A stretch of 64,000 nt of DNA from Geomonas oryzae. GTDB taxonomy: Bacteria; Desulfobacterota; Desulfuromonadia; Geobacterales; Geobacteraceae. Below are positions 50,222 through 58,339 of this stretch, piece by piece (the stretch's first letter is position 1; each line of letters opens with the position of its first letter). A program made the translations under genes and the position numbers. Under the pieces are notes generated by a model. That model was not told where the DNA came from. It made no database searches and worked only from the letters and a program-made list of their open reading frames with translations. The stretch is from NCBI RefSeq assembly GCF_004117875.1, contig NZ_RAHW01000007.1, positions 124,001 through 188,000 of the forward strand. The letters run 5' to 3'.

Positions 50222-50280
50222 CGACAATCTCGACGTGAGGGGCGGCATGTCCGCCCCCGACAACAAAAAAGGAGATCAGT

Positions 50281-52161
50281 ATGAACTGTCGAAAAGCAGC
50301 ATTGGTGAAAACCGGAAGAGTGGCGCGGCTCGTGTTGTGCTCCGCCATGTTAGGCGCCGCAGTCCCAACCATGGCACTCGCCATCGGCGGCGCGAGCGGT
50401 GCTAAAGTCGACTACCAGGTCCAGGGGAAGCTGGGCGAGGTCGTCATGAACCCCTATGACCTGGCCCCCTTGACCGCAGTGATCAAAAACGGCGGGTACG
50501 TCCTCAAGGACGTCACGGTACGGATCGTCCCCAAGGCGGATGGCCAGGAAATCAAATACCGCGTCGCGAACAAGCACCTTCTGACCCACGGCGGCATCCC
50601 GGTCTTCGGTCTCTACGCGGACTACGTCAACACGGTCGAAGTCGAATACTCGAAACTCTTCAACGGCAACTGGGAGCAGGCGAAAGAAAGCTACACCCTC
50701 TACGCCCCCCCGGTGTATTCCGAGCCGAACGCAACCAAGACGCTGAAGGCCGCCCTCTTCTCCGGGGCTAACGTCAAGAAGGTCGACAAGAAGTTCAGTG
50801 ACCGGCTTTATTTCGTGAACAACTTCTTGCACAAGGCGGGCAAAGGAACCAGGGCGGTCTGGAACAACCCGACCGGCGGCGCCCTCGAGTGGAACTACTA
50901 CCCGCAGAACTTCATCGTCGACACCAAGGGCGAAGTCCGCTGGTACATGAAAGCCGACAGCATCTACGACCTCAAATCGATCTACAACGCCGGCGTCATG
51001 ATGGGCTTCAAGCAGAACAACGACGGTGCCATGAGCTGGGGCTTCGGCCAGCGCTACGTGAAGTACGACATCATGGGCAAGGCGATCTTCAACCGCGAGC
51101 TTCCCGCCGGTTACAACGACTTCTCCCACTCCATGGACAACTCCCCCAACGGCAACTACTTCCTCCGCGTGGCAAGCTCCAACCTGAAGCGCGCCGACGG
51201 TAGAAACGTGCGCACCGTACGCGACGTGATCATCGAGGTCGAGCCTTCCACCGGCTTCGTCAAGGACGAGTGGCGCCTCTTCGACATCCTCGACCCGTAT
51301 CGCGACGTCAACATGAAGGTGCTCGACCAGGGTGCGGTGTGCCTCAACATCGACGCCAGCAAGGCGGGCCACACCATGACCGCCGAGGAACTCGCGAAAC
51401 AGGACGCGAGCGACAAGTTCGGCGACATCGTCGGCGTCGGACCGGGCAGGAACTGGGCGCACGTGAACAGCGTCGACCACGACGCCGAGGACGATTCCAT
51501 CATCATCAGCTCCCGTCACCAGTCGGCGGTCGTCAAGATCGGCCGCGACAAGCAGGTGAAGTGGATCCTGGGAAGCCCCGAAGGGTGGAAGAAGGAATAC
51601 CTGGGCAAGTTCCTGACCCCGGTCGACTCCAAGGGTAACAAGATCGTATGCGAGGCCGGCGGCTCCAAGTGCCCCGGTTACGAGAACGACGAGGGCGGTT
51701 TCGACTGGACCTGGACCCAGCACACCGCGTTCAAGATCGACAGCAAGTCCAAGGGTGACATCCTCTACCTGAGCGTCTTCGACAACGGCGACAGCCGCGG
51801 CATGGAGCAGCCTGCCCTGCCGAGCATGAAGTACTCGCGCGCCGTCATCTACAAGATCGACCAGAAGAAGATGACCATCGAACAGATCTGGGAGTTCGGC
51901 AAAGAGCGCGGCAACGGCTGGTACAGCCCGGTCACCTCGCTCACCGAATACCAGACCGACAAGGACTCCGTCTTCGTCTACTCGGCAACCGCCGGCGCCG
52001 ATTTCGACATCACCACCGGCGCGTTCAAGAGCGACCCGAACCCGTACATCATGGAGTTCAACTACGGCTCCAAAGAGCCCGCCGTCGAGATCCAGCTGAA
52101 GGATACGACCGGCTACCAGGCCATGCCGTTCAGCGTGGACAAGGCCTTCACCAACAAGTAA
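50281..52161 (+). CDS. assT: Arylsulfate sulfotransferase
   Basis: The protein is 626 residues with a signal peptide (LVLCSAMLGAAVPTMALA). AssT proteins are periplasmic six-bladed propellers that move sulfate from one phenolic ester to another phenol without PAPS. The sequence matches that family: 'NFIVDTKGEVRWYM', 'SHSMDNSPNGNYFLRVAS', the catalytic His region 'WAHVNSVDHDAEDDSIIISSRHQ' (in part), 'WTWTQHTAFKID' and 'RAVIYKIDQKKMTIEQIWEFG'. Cys pairs (for example CEAGGSKC) explain a need for the upstream oxidase. It follows the DsbI-like gene by 59 nt behind AAAGGAG. The physiological sulfate donor in this organism is unknown. Confidence 0.95.
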   Translation: MNCRKAALVKTGRVARLVLCSAMLGAAVPTMALAIGGASGAKVDYQVQGKLGEVVMNPYDLAPLTAVIKNGGYVLKDVTVRIVPKADGQEIKYRVANKHLLTHGGIPVFGLYADYVNTVEVEYSKLFNGNWEQAKESYTLYAPPVYSEPNATKTLKAALFSGANVKKVDKKFSDRLYFVNNFLHKAGKGTRAVWNNPTGGALEWNYYPQNFIVDTKGEVRWYMKADSIYDLKSIYNAGVMMGFKQNNDGAMSWGFGQRYVKYDIMGKAIFNRELPAGYNDFSHSMDNSPNGNYFLRVASSNLKRADGRNVRTVRDVIIEVEPSTGFVKDEWRLFDILDPYRDVNMKVLDQGAVCLNIDASKAGHTMTAEELAKQDASDKFGDIVGVGPGRNWAHVNSVDHDAEDDSIIISSRHQSAVVKIGRDKQVKWILGSPEGWKKEYLGKFLTPVDSKGNKIVCEAGGSKCPGYENDEGGFDWTWTQHTAFKIDSKSKGDILYLSVFDNGDSRGMEQPALPSMKYSRAVIYKIDQKKMTIEQIWEFGKERGNGWYSPVTSLTEYQTDKDSVFVYSATAGADFDITTGAFKSDPNPYIMEFNYGSKEPAVEIQLKDTTGYQAMPFSVDKAFTNK

Positions 52162-52174
52162 CCATCCTGCGAAA

Positions 52175-52210
52175 CGCCTCAGGCTGAAGGATCTCCTTCA
52201 GCCTGAGGCG
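52175..52210 (+). other. Perfect 16-bp hairpin between assT and the thioredoxin gene
   Basis: CGCCTCAGGCTGAAGG, ATCT loop, CCTTCAGCCTGAGGCG. There is no T tract after it, so it is not a standard terminator. It may stabilise the 3' end of the assT mRNA or lower expression of the following genes. Confidence 0.7.
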
Positions 52211-52258
52211 CCGCACGACGCCACCACCCCCGGAAACAGCATTTAAGAGGTTGTCACC

Positions 52259-52765
52259 ATGAAACGATTGGTCCGCTACATCTGCGCCTGCCTCATGACC
52301 CTGACGGTGCTTGCCGTGTCGGCGCCTGGCAAAGCCCAGGATGACGCCGCTTCGGTCCGGATCGGCGTGCCGGCCCCGGACTTCAGGCTCCCCGGCCTCT
52401 CCGGTGAAGGCAAAAGCCTCGCCCAGTACCGAGGCAAGATCGTCCTCGTTAACTTCTGGGCTTCCTGGTGCCCCTACTGCCGCGACGAGATGCCCTCCAT
52501 GGACCGGCTGGTCAAGTCCTTCCCCAAGGGGGACATCGTGATCCTCGCGGTCAACGTCGAGAAAAAGGTCCCGGAAAGGTTTCGCAAGCTCCCCTTCGCC
52601 TTCGATTTCCTGAGCGACGCGAACGGGTTCGTGCAGCAGCGCTACGGGGCGAGCCGCCTGCCCGACACCTTCATCGTCGACCGGAAGGGAGTGCTGCGGC
52701 AAAGGGTGACCGGCGGCATCCCGTGGGATTCCTCCCAAGTCGTAAGCTACCTGAAGTCGCTGTAG
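52259..52765 (+). CDS. TlpA/ResA-like periplasmic thioredoxin
   Basis: The protein is 168 residues with a signal peptide (ICACLMTLTVLAVSA). A thioredoxin fold starts with 'GVPAPDFRLPGLSGEG', has the redox site W-C-P-Y-C in 'VNFWASWCPYCRDEMPSMDRL' (in part), and a cis-Pro loop 'SRLPDTFIVDRKG'. It is a reductant or monitor of periplasmic disulfides and is followed 13 nt later by a CcdA-family protein that would provide electrons. It may counterbalance the DsbA-like oxidase or feed the rhodanese downstream. Confidence 0.93.
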   Translation: MKRLVRYICACLMTLTVLAVSAPGKAQDDAASVRIGVPAPDFRLPGLSGEGKSLAQYRGKIVLVNFWASWCPYCRDEMPSMDRLVKSFPKGDIVILAVNVEKKVPERFRKLPFAFDFLSDANGFVQQRYGASRLPDTFIVDRKGVLRQRVTGGIPWDSSQVVSYLKSL

Positions 52766-52778
52766 CGGAGAGACAGTC

Positions 52779-53531
52779 ATGACCTTTTTCGGCTCGGACA
52801 TCACCTTCTGGATCGCGTTCTCGGCGGGCTTTCTCTCCTTCTTTTCCCCCTGCGTGCTGCCGCTGATCCCCTCCTATATCACCTACATCACGGGACTCTC
52901 CTTCGGGCAGTTGCAGGAAGCCCACCCGGCCCGGAAGGTGCGCCTGACCGTCCTCATCCACTCGGTCACCTTCGTGCTCGGCTTCTCCGCAGTCTTCATC
53001 GGCATGGGGGCACTAGCCGGGGTCGCCTCCTCCACCTTCCAGTCGGTCATGAAGGACGGGCTTGTCTGGCTGCAGCGCGCCGGCGGGGTGCTCATCTTCC
53101 TCTTCGGGGTCCACATGTCCGGGCTGTTCCATTTCGGACTCCTGCTCGGGGACAAAAGGATCCAGCTGCACAGCAAACCAAGCGGCCTTGCGGGCACCTT
53201 CCTGGTCGGGATCGCCTTCGCCGCTGGGTGGACACCGTGCATCGGCCCGATCCTCGGCGCCATCCTCGCCATGGCCGCCGGCACTTCCGGTTCGGCCGGC
53301 AAAAGCATGTTCCTCCTGGGGAGCTACGCCGCGGGGCTCGGCATCCCGTTCATCGTCTCGGGCCTGCTCTTCCACGGTTTTCTCGATTTCTTCAAACGCT
53401 TCAGGACGCACATCAGGAAGATGGAGTTCTTCACCGGTCTGCTGCTCATGGTCGTGGGGATCCTGCTCTTCTTCGGCCTCTTCAACACCATGAGCACCGT
53501 GCTGTATCAGTTGCTCCCGGCCGGCACCTGA
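52779..53531 (+). CDS. CcdA-family thiol electron transporter
   Basis: The protein is 250 residues with six TM segments. Conserved cysteine loops are 'FFSPCVLPLIPSYITYI' and 'AAGWTPCIGPILGAIL', the duplicated motif of CcdA/DsbD. It moves electrons from cytoplasmic thioredoxin to periplasmic partners. The neighbour at 52259 is the expected recipient. Fifteen to twenty nucleotides separate it from the rhodanese gene downstream. Assignment to the family is secure. Confidence 0.94.
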   Translation: MTFFGSDITFWIAFSAGFLSFFSPCVLPLIPSYITYITGLSFGQLQEAHPARKVRLTVLIHSVTFVLGFSAVFIGMGALAGVASSTFQSVMKDGLVWLQRAGGVLIFLFGVHMSGLFHFGLLLGDKRIQLHSKPSGLAGTFLVGIAFAAGWTPCIGPILGAILAMAAGTSGSAGKSMFLLGSYAAGLGIPFIVSGLLFHGFLDFFKRFRTHIRKMEFFTGLLLMVVGILLFFGLFNTMSTVLYQLLPAGT

Positions 53532-53551
53532 ATCCATCCGCAAAAAGGCAT

Positions 53552-53995
53552 ATGACCATGAGAATTCTGATCCTTACCGTTTTCCTCCTGATCCTCAGCA
53601 GCCTGGCCGCCCTGGCCGCCGGCCAGGTCCGCTACGCCCCGCTCACTCCCGAGCTTCTCTCGTCAGGCGTGAAAATCATCGACATCCGAACGGAAAAAGA
53701 ATGGCGGGAAACCGGCGTCGTGAAGGGTGCCCTCGGCCTCACCTTCTTCCGGGAGGACAAAAGCTACGATGCCGACGCCTTTCTGGCCAAGCTGAAGCGA
53801 TACGTCACCCCCAACGAGAGGATCGCCATTATCTGCAGGACGGGCAATCGCTCCGACAAGGTCAGCCGGTACCTCGTGCAGCACGGCTTCACCTCGGTGA
53901 CGAACGTCGACGGCGGGGTGACCAGGGCGAAAGAGGCAGGCGTCAGGCTGGTGCCTTATCCGCAGGACAACGCTTCATTCACCGCAGTTCGGTAA
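53552..53995 (+). CDS. Secreted single-domain rhodanese
   Basis: The protein is 147 residues. The first ATG (53552) is followed by a second at 53558 with an AAGG site; both give the signal peptide (ILILTVFLLILSSLAALAAG). The rhodanese domain has 'GVKIIDIRTEKEWRETGVVKGAL' and the active-site loop C-R-T-G-N-R-S. It is a periplasmic sulfurtransferase or thiol binder. Its position after TlpA and CcdA suggests it uses persulfide or sulfite-type chemistry with reducing power from them. An association of rhodaneses with outer-membrane channels is known in Geobacter, which fits the next gene. Confidence 0.92.
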   Translation: MTMRILILTVFLLILSSLAALAAGQVRYAPLTPELLSSGVKIIDIRTEKEWRETGVVKGALGLTFFREDKSYDADAFLAKLKRYVTPNERIAIICRTGNRSDKVSRYLVQHGFTSVTNVDGGVTRAKEAGVRLVPYPQDNASFTAVR

Positions 53996-54029
53996 GCAAC
54001 CGACGCGACACAGATCAAAGGAGTAAGTC

Positions 54030-54944
54030 ATGAAATTCAGCAAGCGCATCATCCCGCTTTCCCTCGTGGCACTTTGCACCTGCGCCGGCCTTTCCTGGGG
54101 CGCCGACGCCCCCACCGCCCCCCGCCCCTTCGGGCCGACCATCTCGGCCTTCGGTCCCGCCGGCACCGGCTTCCCGGTGGGGAAGCTCGGCGTCCTTCTC
54201 AATTACCAGTACTGCGAGACCGACGGCATCCGCAAGGGAAGCAACGAAGTGAACGAAAACGTGGAGCTGACCAAGAACGTCGGGGTGGTGAAGTTGCGCT
54301 ACGGCATCACCGAAGGTCTCGACGTCCGCACGGCGACCCCCCTTTACGACGTCTACAAGAAGAACAACGTGACCGGCGCAGGGGAACACCTGGGGTGGAT
54401 AGGCGACACCGCCATCGCCCTGCACAAGGTGCTGATGAACCAATCCAAAGGGGCGCTCTTCGACCTGGCGGTCGACGTGGGCCTCGTGGTGCCGACGACG
54501 GACGTCAACAGCAAAAGCGTCGACTTCGTCGGCAACGCTGCCTGGGGCACCGGCGGCGCCGTGGGCCTCACCTACTCCACCGGTTCGCACCGTCTCGACC
54601 AGGAGATCCACGTCTACACCTTCACCGAAGGCTCCCACTCCTACCGCAAGCCCACCTACGTCAGGAGCACCAGCGCCTGGGGGTATGCCGTGAACGACTA
54701 TTTCGACATGGGGGCGGAATCGCAGTTCGACTGGAACGCCAGCAGCGAGAAGGACGGCAAGAGTCAGAACGATTCCAAGAACGAGTGGTATGCCGGGCCC
54801 AAGGTGGCGTTCAAGTACAAACCCTGCGGCTTCGCGGCGGGACTTGCCGCCATGTTCCCCTTCGCCCGCTGGTATGAAGCCAATACTCCCTCAGAGGGGT
54901 ACCGCATCGAGTTGAAACTGAGCAAGACCTTCGACCTTTTGTAG
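54030..54944 (+). CDS. Outer-membrane channel-like protein (Phenol_MetA_deg type)
   Basis: The protein is 304 residues with a signal peptide (IIPLSLVALCTCAGLSWG). The rest alternates polar and aromatic residues in beta strands (for example 'LGVLLNYQYCETDG', 'VGVVKLRYGITEGLDVRTATPLY', 'AWGTGGAVGLTYSTG') and ends in 'YRIELKLSKTFDLL', a barrel-type terminus. It matches the PF13557 group of transporter-like barrels. AAAGGAG lies 6 nt before the ATG. It closes the sulfur/thiol cluster and might let sulfated or phenolic compounds through the outer membrane. Confidence 0.82.
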   Translation: MKFSKRIIPLSLVALCTCAGLSWGADAPTAPRPFGPTISAFGPAGTGFPVGKLGVLLNYQYCETDGIRKGSNEVNENVELTKNVGVVKLRYGITEGLDVRTATPLYDVYKKNNVTGAGEHLGWIGDTAIALHKVLMNQSKGALFDLAVDVGLVVPTTDVNSKSVDFVGNAAWGTGGAVGLTYSTGSHRLDQEIHVYTFTEGSHSYRKPTYVRSTSAWGYAVNDYFDMGAESQFDWNASSEKDGKSQNDSKNEWYAGPKVAFKYKPCGFAAGLAAMFPFARWYEANTPSEGYRIELKLSKTFDLL

Positions 54945-55006
54945 GGCATCAGGGCGGAAGGGCGTACCTGGCGAGTGTCGGGAATCACAATGGAGACGGG
55001 AAAGCC

Positions 55007-55513
55007 ATGGAACAGCAGTTGCAGCTACGCGATGAACTCGGGTACGGATACGACAGCAGAGACGCCAATATCCTCGAAGTCATGGACTACGTCATCTTTA
55101 ATGCCGAGCATGGTTGTGCGGAAAGGGCGGAAAAGGGGCTCCAGCTTCTCCTGAGCAACACCATGGAGCACGCCCGCGCGGAGAACACGGCCATGCTGTC
55201 TACCTACTATCCCGAGAGGACGAGACATGAACTCGATCATGTGGTGATCTGCAAAACAATCGCCGCTCTTTGCTGGCGCTGGTCCCGCTCCCAGCACAAT
55301 TTGAACGATCTTTATGAATTGCGCGAAGTCGTCCTCCACCACATCGGAACCCACGATAAGAATTTCGAGCGGTATCTGATGGGGAGGATGTCCGCTCCGG
55401 CCTCGCACTGTGCTACGGTCCGTCGACAACTCTCCTCTTCACTGCGCCCGGAGGAATTTCGCTTAAGGGGAGGCAATTGCTGTGGGCCCACCGAAGCGGC
55501 ACTGACATATTGA
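55007..55513 (+). CDS. Hemerythrin-like protein
   Basis: The protein is 168 residues. The motif order H-A-R-A-E (HXXXE, His55/Glu59), H-E-L-D-H (HXXXH) and H-I-G-T-H-D (HXXXXD) is that of hemerythrin di-iron sites. The first histidine ligand expected about 29 residues before His55 is not obvious (an Asp is near that place), so iron binding may be altered. The C-terminal ~40 residues are unrelated and include CC. It lacks a signal peptide. It lies 62 nt after the channel gene and may be part of the same transcript; oxygen or thiol sensing is possible but unproven. Confidence 0.7.
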   Translation: MEQQLQLRDELGYGYDSRDANILEVMDYVIFNAEHGCAERAEKGLQLLLSNTMEHARAENTAMLSTYYPERTRHELDHVVICKTIAALCWRWSRSQHNLNDLYELREVVLHHIGTHDKNFERYLMGRMSAPASHCATVRRQLSSSLRPEEFRLRGGNCCGPTEAALTY

Positions 55514-55593
55514 GGAGACGTCGGAGCACAAGCCGAAACACGCTTCCCCCTTCGTCGGAATTTCTTGCGCAAGAGAGGAATTCCGTGGGCGCA

Positions 55594-55637
55594 TAAAAAA
55601 AGTGCCGGTTGCAGCAATCGCAACCGGCACTTCCCTT
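55594..55637. terminator. Bidirectional intrinsic terminator
   Basis: AAGTGCCGGTTGC, AGCAATC loop, GCAACCGGCACTT. A run of seven A on the left gives a T tract on the minus strand, so it chiefly ends the DUF6448 transcript; CCCTTTT follows on the plus strand. Confidence 0.9.
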
Positions 55638-55672
55638 TTCATCTCAGGCTCGTAGCCTCTTTCGTCTAAACG

Positions 55673-56326
55673 TCAATGCTTGTCGGCGCCGTGCTCGGCG
55701 TGGTCGCCGTGCTGCTTGCCCTGCTCCTTATGTTCCTTATGCTCGCCGTGGGGACCTTTGCCGGTGGCGTCCATATGCAGCCTTTCCACGTAATGCGTGA
55801 ACTCGACATACGCCTCGACGAACTCGCGCCCCTTGGCGACGCTTTCGTCCTTGTGCTTGTAGGCCTCGGCCGCACGCTCGTAGCGCTTCTTGATGCCCGC
55901 CGTAACGTCATCGGTGACGAGCTTCACGAGGGCATCAGCTGAACCGCCGACAAGAGCCTTGTCCGCCGCCGCGACCGCAGGCTCCACCTCACCGGCAGGC
56001 TTCAATCCGGTGAAAGGGGCGCCCTCCCCCGCACGATGGATCTTCACGAGAGTAGCGAAGAACTTGTGGTGGGCCGCTTCACTGTGACCGCCTTTCGCCG
56101 CCAGTGCCTTGTTGAACGCCGCTTTGACCGCCTTTTCATCTTTCGCTTTCACCCATTTGAGAACTGGGGTGATGTCTTTCGCCTCCAGCGCCTTATGCGC
56201 GTCCTGAATGACGGGGCCGTCAAGCGTGTCACAGTGGGCCGCCGCATCGCGGGGCGAGCCGAAAGAAAGCGCCAAGACTGCGACGAGTCCTGTCAAAGTT
56301 ATCTTCAGTGTATGCATGATTTTCAT
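55673..56326 (-). CDS. Secreted DUF6448 family protein with His-rich tail
   Basis: The protein is 217 residues with a signal peptide cleaved after AAA-HCD. 'HCDTLDGPVIQDAHKALEAKDITPVLKWV' (in part), 'GHSEAAHHKFFATLVKIHRAGEGAPF' and 'EFVEAYVEFTHYVERLH' are the markers of DUF6448. The C-terminus is a His/Lys/Glu-rich tail (GEHKEHKEQG, HGDHAEHGADKH). The repeated histidines suggest binding of a metal such as nickel, zinc or haem-iron. An AGGAGA site lies before the ATG. It is 70 nt downstream of a small secreted Cys/His protein on the same strand. Confidence 0.88.
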   Translation of the reverse strand: MKIMHTLKITLTGLVAVLALSFGSPRDAAAHCDTLDGPVIQDAHKALEAKDITPVLKWVKAKDEKAVKAAFNKALAAKGGHSEAAHHKFFATLVKIHRAGEGAPFTGLKPAGEVEPAVAAADKALVGGSADALVKLVTDDVTAGIKKRYERAAEAYKHKDESVAKGREFVEAYVEFTHYVERLHMDATGKGPHGEHKEHKEQGKQHGDHAEHGADKH

Positions 56327-56396
56327 GTCGAATATCTCCTGTTGTCTTGCATGTCAGTTAAGCCTTGGGATCAGGGAATCAACTGCAACAACCGGA

Positions 56397-56729
56397 TTAT
56401 CGGGGTGGCTTATATATCCTTCGGGCGTAACCGTCAAGCGGCCTGCAGTAGAAAGGGGAGGCAAGCATGCCGGTCACGGCGGGAGCCATGAGGCAAATGG
56501 AAGATGGCAGGAGGTATGGGGAATCAAGTTCGCAGCAATGGATATCGGACTGGTCATTGCCGGTCGAGCCGTGATCGGTGCCGCTGTCCGCATCATGGCA
56601 CAAGCCGGCGTGCGCCGTTTCAGCCGCCGGCATTTCCAGGGTATATGCACGAACAGTGGCAGCCCCAGTCAGAACGAGCATCAGGAGGATAATGACAACG
56701 TTCCGTATGGTCATGCGAATGATGCTCAT
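56397..56729 (-). CDS. Small secreted His/Cys-containing protein
   Basis: The protein is 110 residues with a signal peptide (NVVIILLMLVLTGAATVRA). The middle has His and Cys close together (HAGLCHDADSGTDHG, DIHCCELD), then 'CLMAPAVTG', and a C-terminal 'RPLDGYARRIYKPPR'. Proteins with this layout and tail recur in metal-related small families, so metal handling is possible; I do not assign a family. No good ribosome binding site is seen, so the start is uncertain. It may form an operon with the DUF6448 gene. Confidence 0.6.
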   Translation of the reverse strand: MSIIRMTIRNVVIILLMLVLTGAATVRAYTLEMPAAETAHAGLCHDADSGTDHGSTGNDQSDIHCCELDSPYLLPSSICLMAPAVTGMLASPFYCRPLDGYARRIYKPPR

Positions 56730-56854
56730 GATTACAGGAATAGCACTGTGACAGTCACGATTCCTTGATCTGCATCAATAAACAGACTCATTTTTGGTGC
56801 ATGACGCTTATCAGGGGCAGGAATCCCATGCTGGGAGCTGGTACACGCTGAACG

Positions 56855-56887
56855 CAAAAAGGGGTTAGCCTATTCGGCTAACCCCTT
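56855..56887 (-). terminator. Intrinsic terminator of the tRNA gene
   Basis: AAGGGGTTAGCC, TATTC, GGCTAACCCCTT with a T tract on the minus strand (AAAAA at 56856-56860). It follows the tRNA by 10 nt. Confidence 0.92.
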
Positions 56888-56896
56888 GTAGCATTT

Positions 56897-56973
<77 letters not shown>

Positions 56974-57130
56974 TCATTGAGTCCCAACTTGTAACACAGC
57001 CTTCACGGCAGAGTCAACCCTTTTGTCGAAAAAAGTTTCGAGATGCGGGAAAATATGTCAGTCGGGCAAAAGCAATGGGGGAGATGCCACGGCACCTCCC
57101 CCACCTGTACTGGTTCTTACGCCTCCCGGC

Positions 57131-57865
57131 TTAGGGGAAATTGATGTCCAGCTGGGTGGTGAAGGTGTTCTTGCCGGCCATGGACTGGTCGTTGTAGATG
57201 TCGTAGCCGAAAATCACCGAGACGTTCTTGGTGAAGGCCCAGGAGGCACCGAAGCTGAAAGCGCCCACGGTGTTGTCGCCACCCTGATAGTCGGCGGCAA
57301 CCCAGAGCTTGTCCGAGATCTCGCTCATGGTGCGGTCCCAGGAGAGGAGCACGCCGTCGTTCTTGTCGCCGATCACCTTGTCGTTGCCGACGTAGTAGCC
57401 GGCGGAGAGGCGTCCCACTACCGGGAGGGTCTTCGCGGCGAGACCGTACACGATGTTGCTGTCGGTCAGGTCCTTCTTGGTGCCGAAGCCGTAGCCGCCG
57501 AAGGCGATCGCAGGGGAGCCGGAGAAGAGGGAGTCTTCAGGGGTGCCGAGCTTGGCGTTGAAGGAGATCGGGTTGCTGTCGAGCGCGTTGACCCCGTAGG
57601 TCATATAGTCCACGCCGACCTCGGCCTGAACCTTCTCGAAGGGGAGTACGCCGGCGGTGAGCCCAAGGTCGTAAACGTTGGGACGGAAATCGGAGCCGCC
57701 GGAGGAGGTCCGGGTGTAGTTGTCGATGCCAAGGTGCAGCGACTTGAAGGCCTGCACGTCGGTGGACGGGATCCAGATCTGGGTGGAGGGGGTCGCCATT
57801 GCGATCCCGGTAGTTGCGATGGTCAGCGCCGTTGCCATGATGAGACTCTTGGTGATTCTTTTCAT
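57131..57865 (-). CDS. Predicted outer-membrane beta-barrel protein
   Basis: The protein is 244 residues with a signal peptide (LIMATALTIATTGIAMA). The sequence alternates in beta strands with Gly and aromatic residues: 'VGVDYMTYGVNAL', 'IAFGGYGFGTKKDL', 'RLSAGYYVGNDKVIG', 'ASWAFTKNVSVIFGYDIYND', and ends 'FTTQLDINFP', a barrel-type terminal F/P. No cysteine, so no haem or lipid. AAAGGAG is 8 nt before the ATG. I cannot say what it passes or binds. It has its own upstream region containing an unexplained terminator and structured element. Confidence 0.8.
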   Translation of the reverse strand: MKRITKSLIMATALTIATTGIAMATPSTQIWIPSTDVQAFKSLHLGIDNYTRTSSGGSDFRPNVYDLGLTAGVLPFEKVQAEVGVDYMTYGVNALDSNPISFNAKLGTPEDSLFSGSPAIAFGGYGFGTKKDLTDSNIVYGLAAKTLPVVGRLSAGYYVGNDKVIGDKNDGVLLSWDRTMSEISDKLWVAADYQGGDNTVGAFSFGASWAFTKNVSVIFGYDIYNDQSMAGKNTFTTQLDINFP

Positions 57866-57970
57866 GTCGTTACTCCTTTGTAATTGTTTTTTTGTTCTAT
57901 CTTCTTTTCGACAAACTCTCTCAGACTTTCAGCCTTCCGGCTGAACCTCCCCCTTTCACTGAATTTGCAT

Positions 57971-58010
57971 AAAAAAAGGCGCCTCTCACCCATAATGGAG
58001 AGGCGCCTTT
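57971..58010 (-). terminator. Orphan terminator upstream of the barrel gene
   Basis: AAAGGCGCCTCTC (57975-57987) pairs with GAGAGGCGCCTTT (57998-58010). On the minus strand seven T follow it. No coding gene lies above it in that direction, so it must end a minus-strand leader or small RNA. This supports transcription of 58013-58260 on that strand, either as a separate RNA or as an attenuated leader of the barrel gene. Confidence 0.8.
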
Positions 58011-58152
58011 GCCTGTCATTCTTCGGTCACGTGCACTTCGCTGTGCTTCGTACCTTGCGCTGTAATTAGCAGGAGCCGTGCCAGCTCCTGTTCATGTCGC
58101 TAAGCTGCTGTAATCACACGATACAGACATACAACCGGCTCCCGGCGAAGGC

Positions 58153-58260
58153 AAAAAAGAGGCAGAGAAGCCCAATGTTTAAGCAGTCTCACCTGCGCAC
58201 CGGCATGCGTGAGGAGCGGGCCTCCGACCGCGTAACATTGGTTTCCTGTTAGCCTTTTTT
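58153..58260. ncRNA. Candidate structured RNA with large imperfect hairpin
   Basis: CCAATGTT (58172-58179) pairs exactly with AACATTGG (58234-58241). Outside it A6/GGC (58153-58163) pairs with GCC/T6 (58252-58260), separated by a purine-rich and a pyrimidine-rich strand. Inside, GCAGTC (58183-58188) pairs with the GACCGC-type arm near 58226-58231, and CTCAC/GTGAG form a further stem. The minus strand has a downstream terminator (57975-58010) and a further stem TTAGC...GCTAA around GCTCCTG/CAGGAGC (58056-58099). It is gene-free from 57866 to 58339. 6S RNA or an attenuator was considered; I could not match either firmly. Confidence 0.4.
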
Positions 58261-58339
58261 GTTTGTAAAGGATGTGCAGAAAAGGTAGATTGTGCCGGTT
58301 GCAAAGCGCCGGCGTTTGCCGGGTCGGAGGGGCTTAAAA

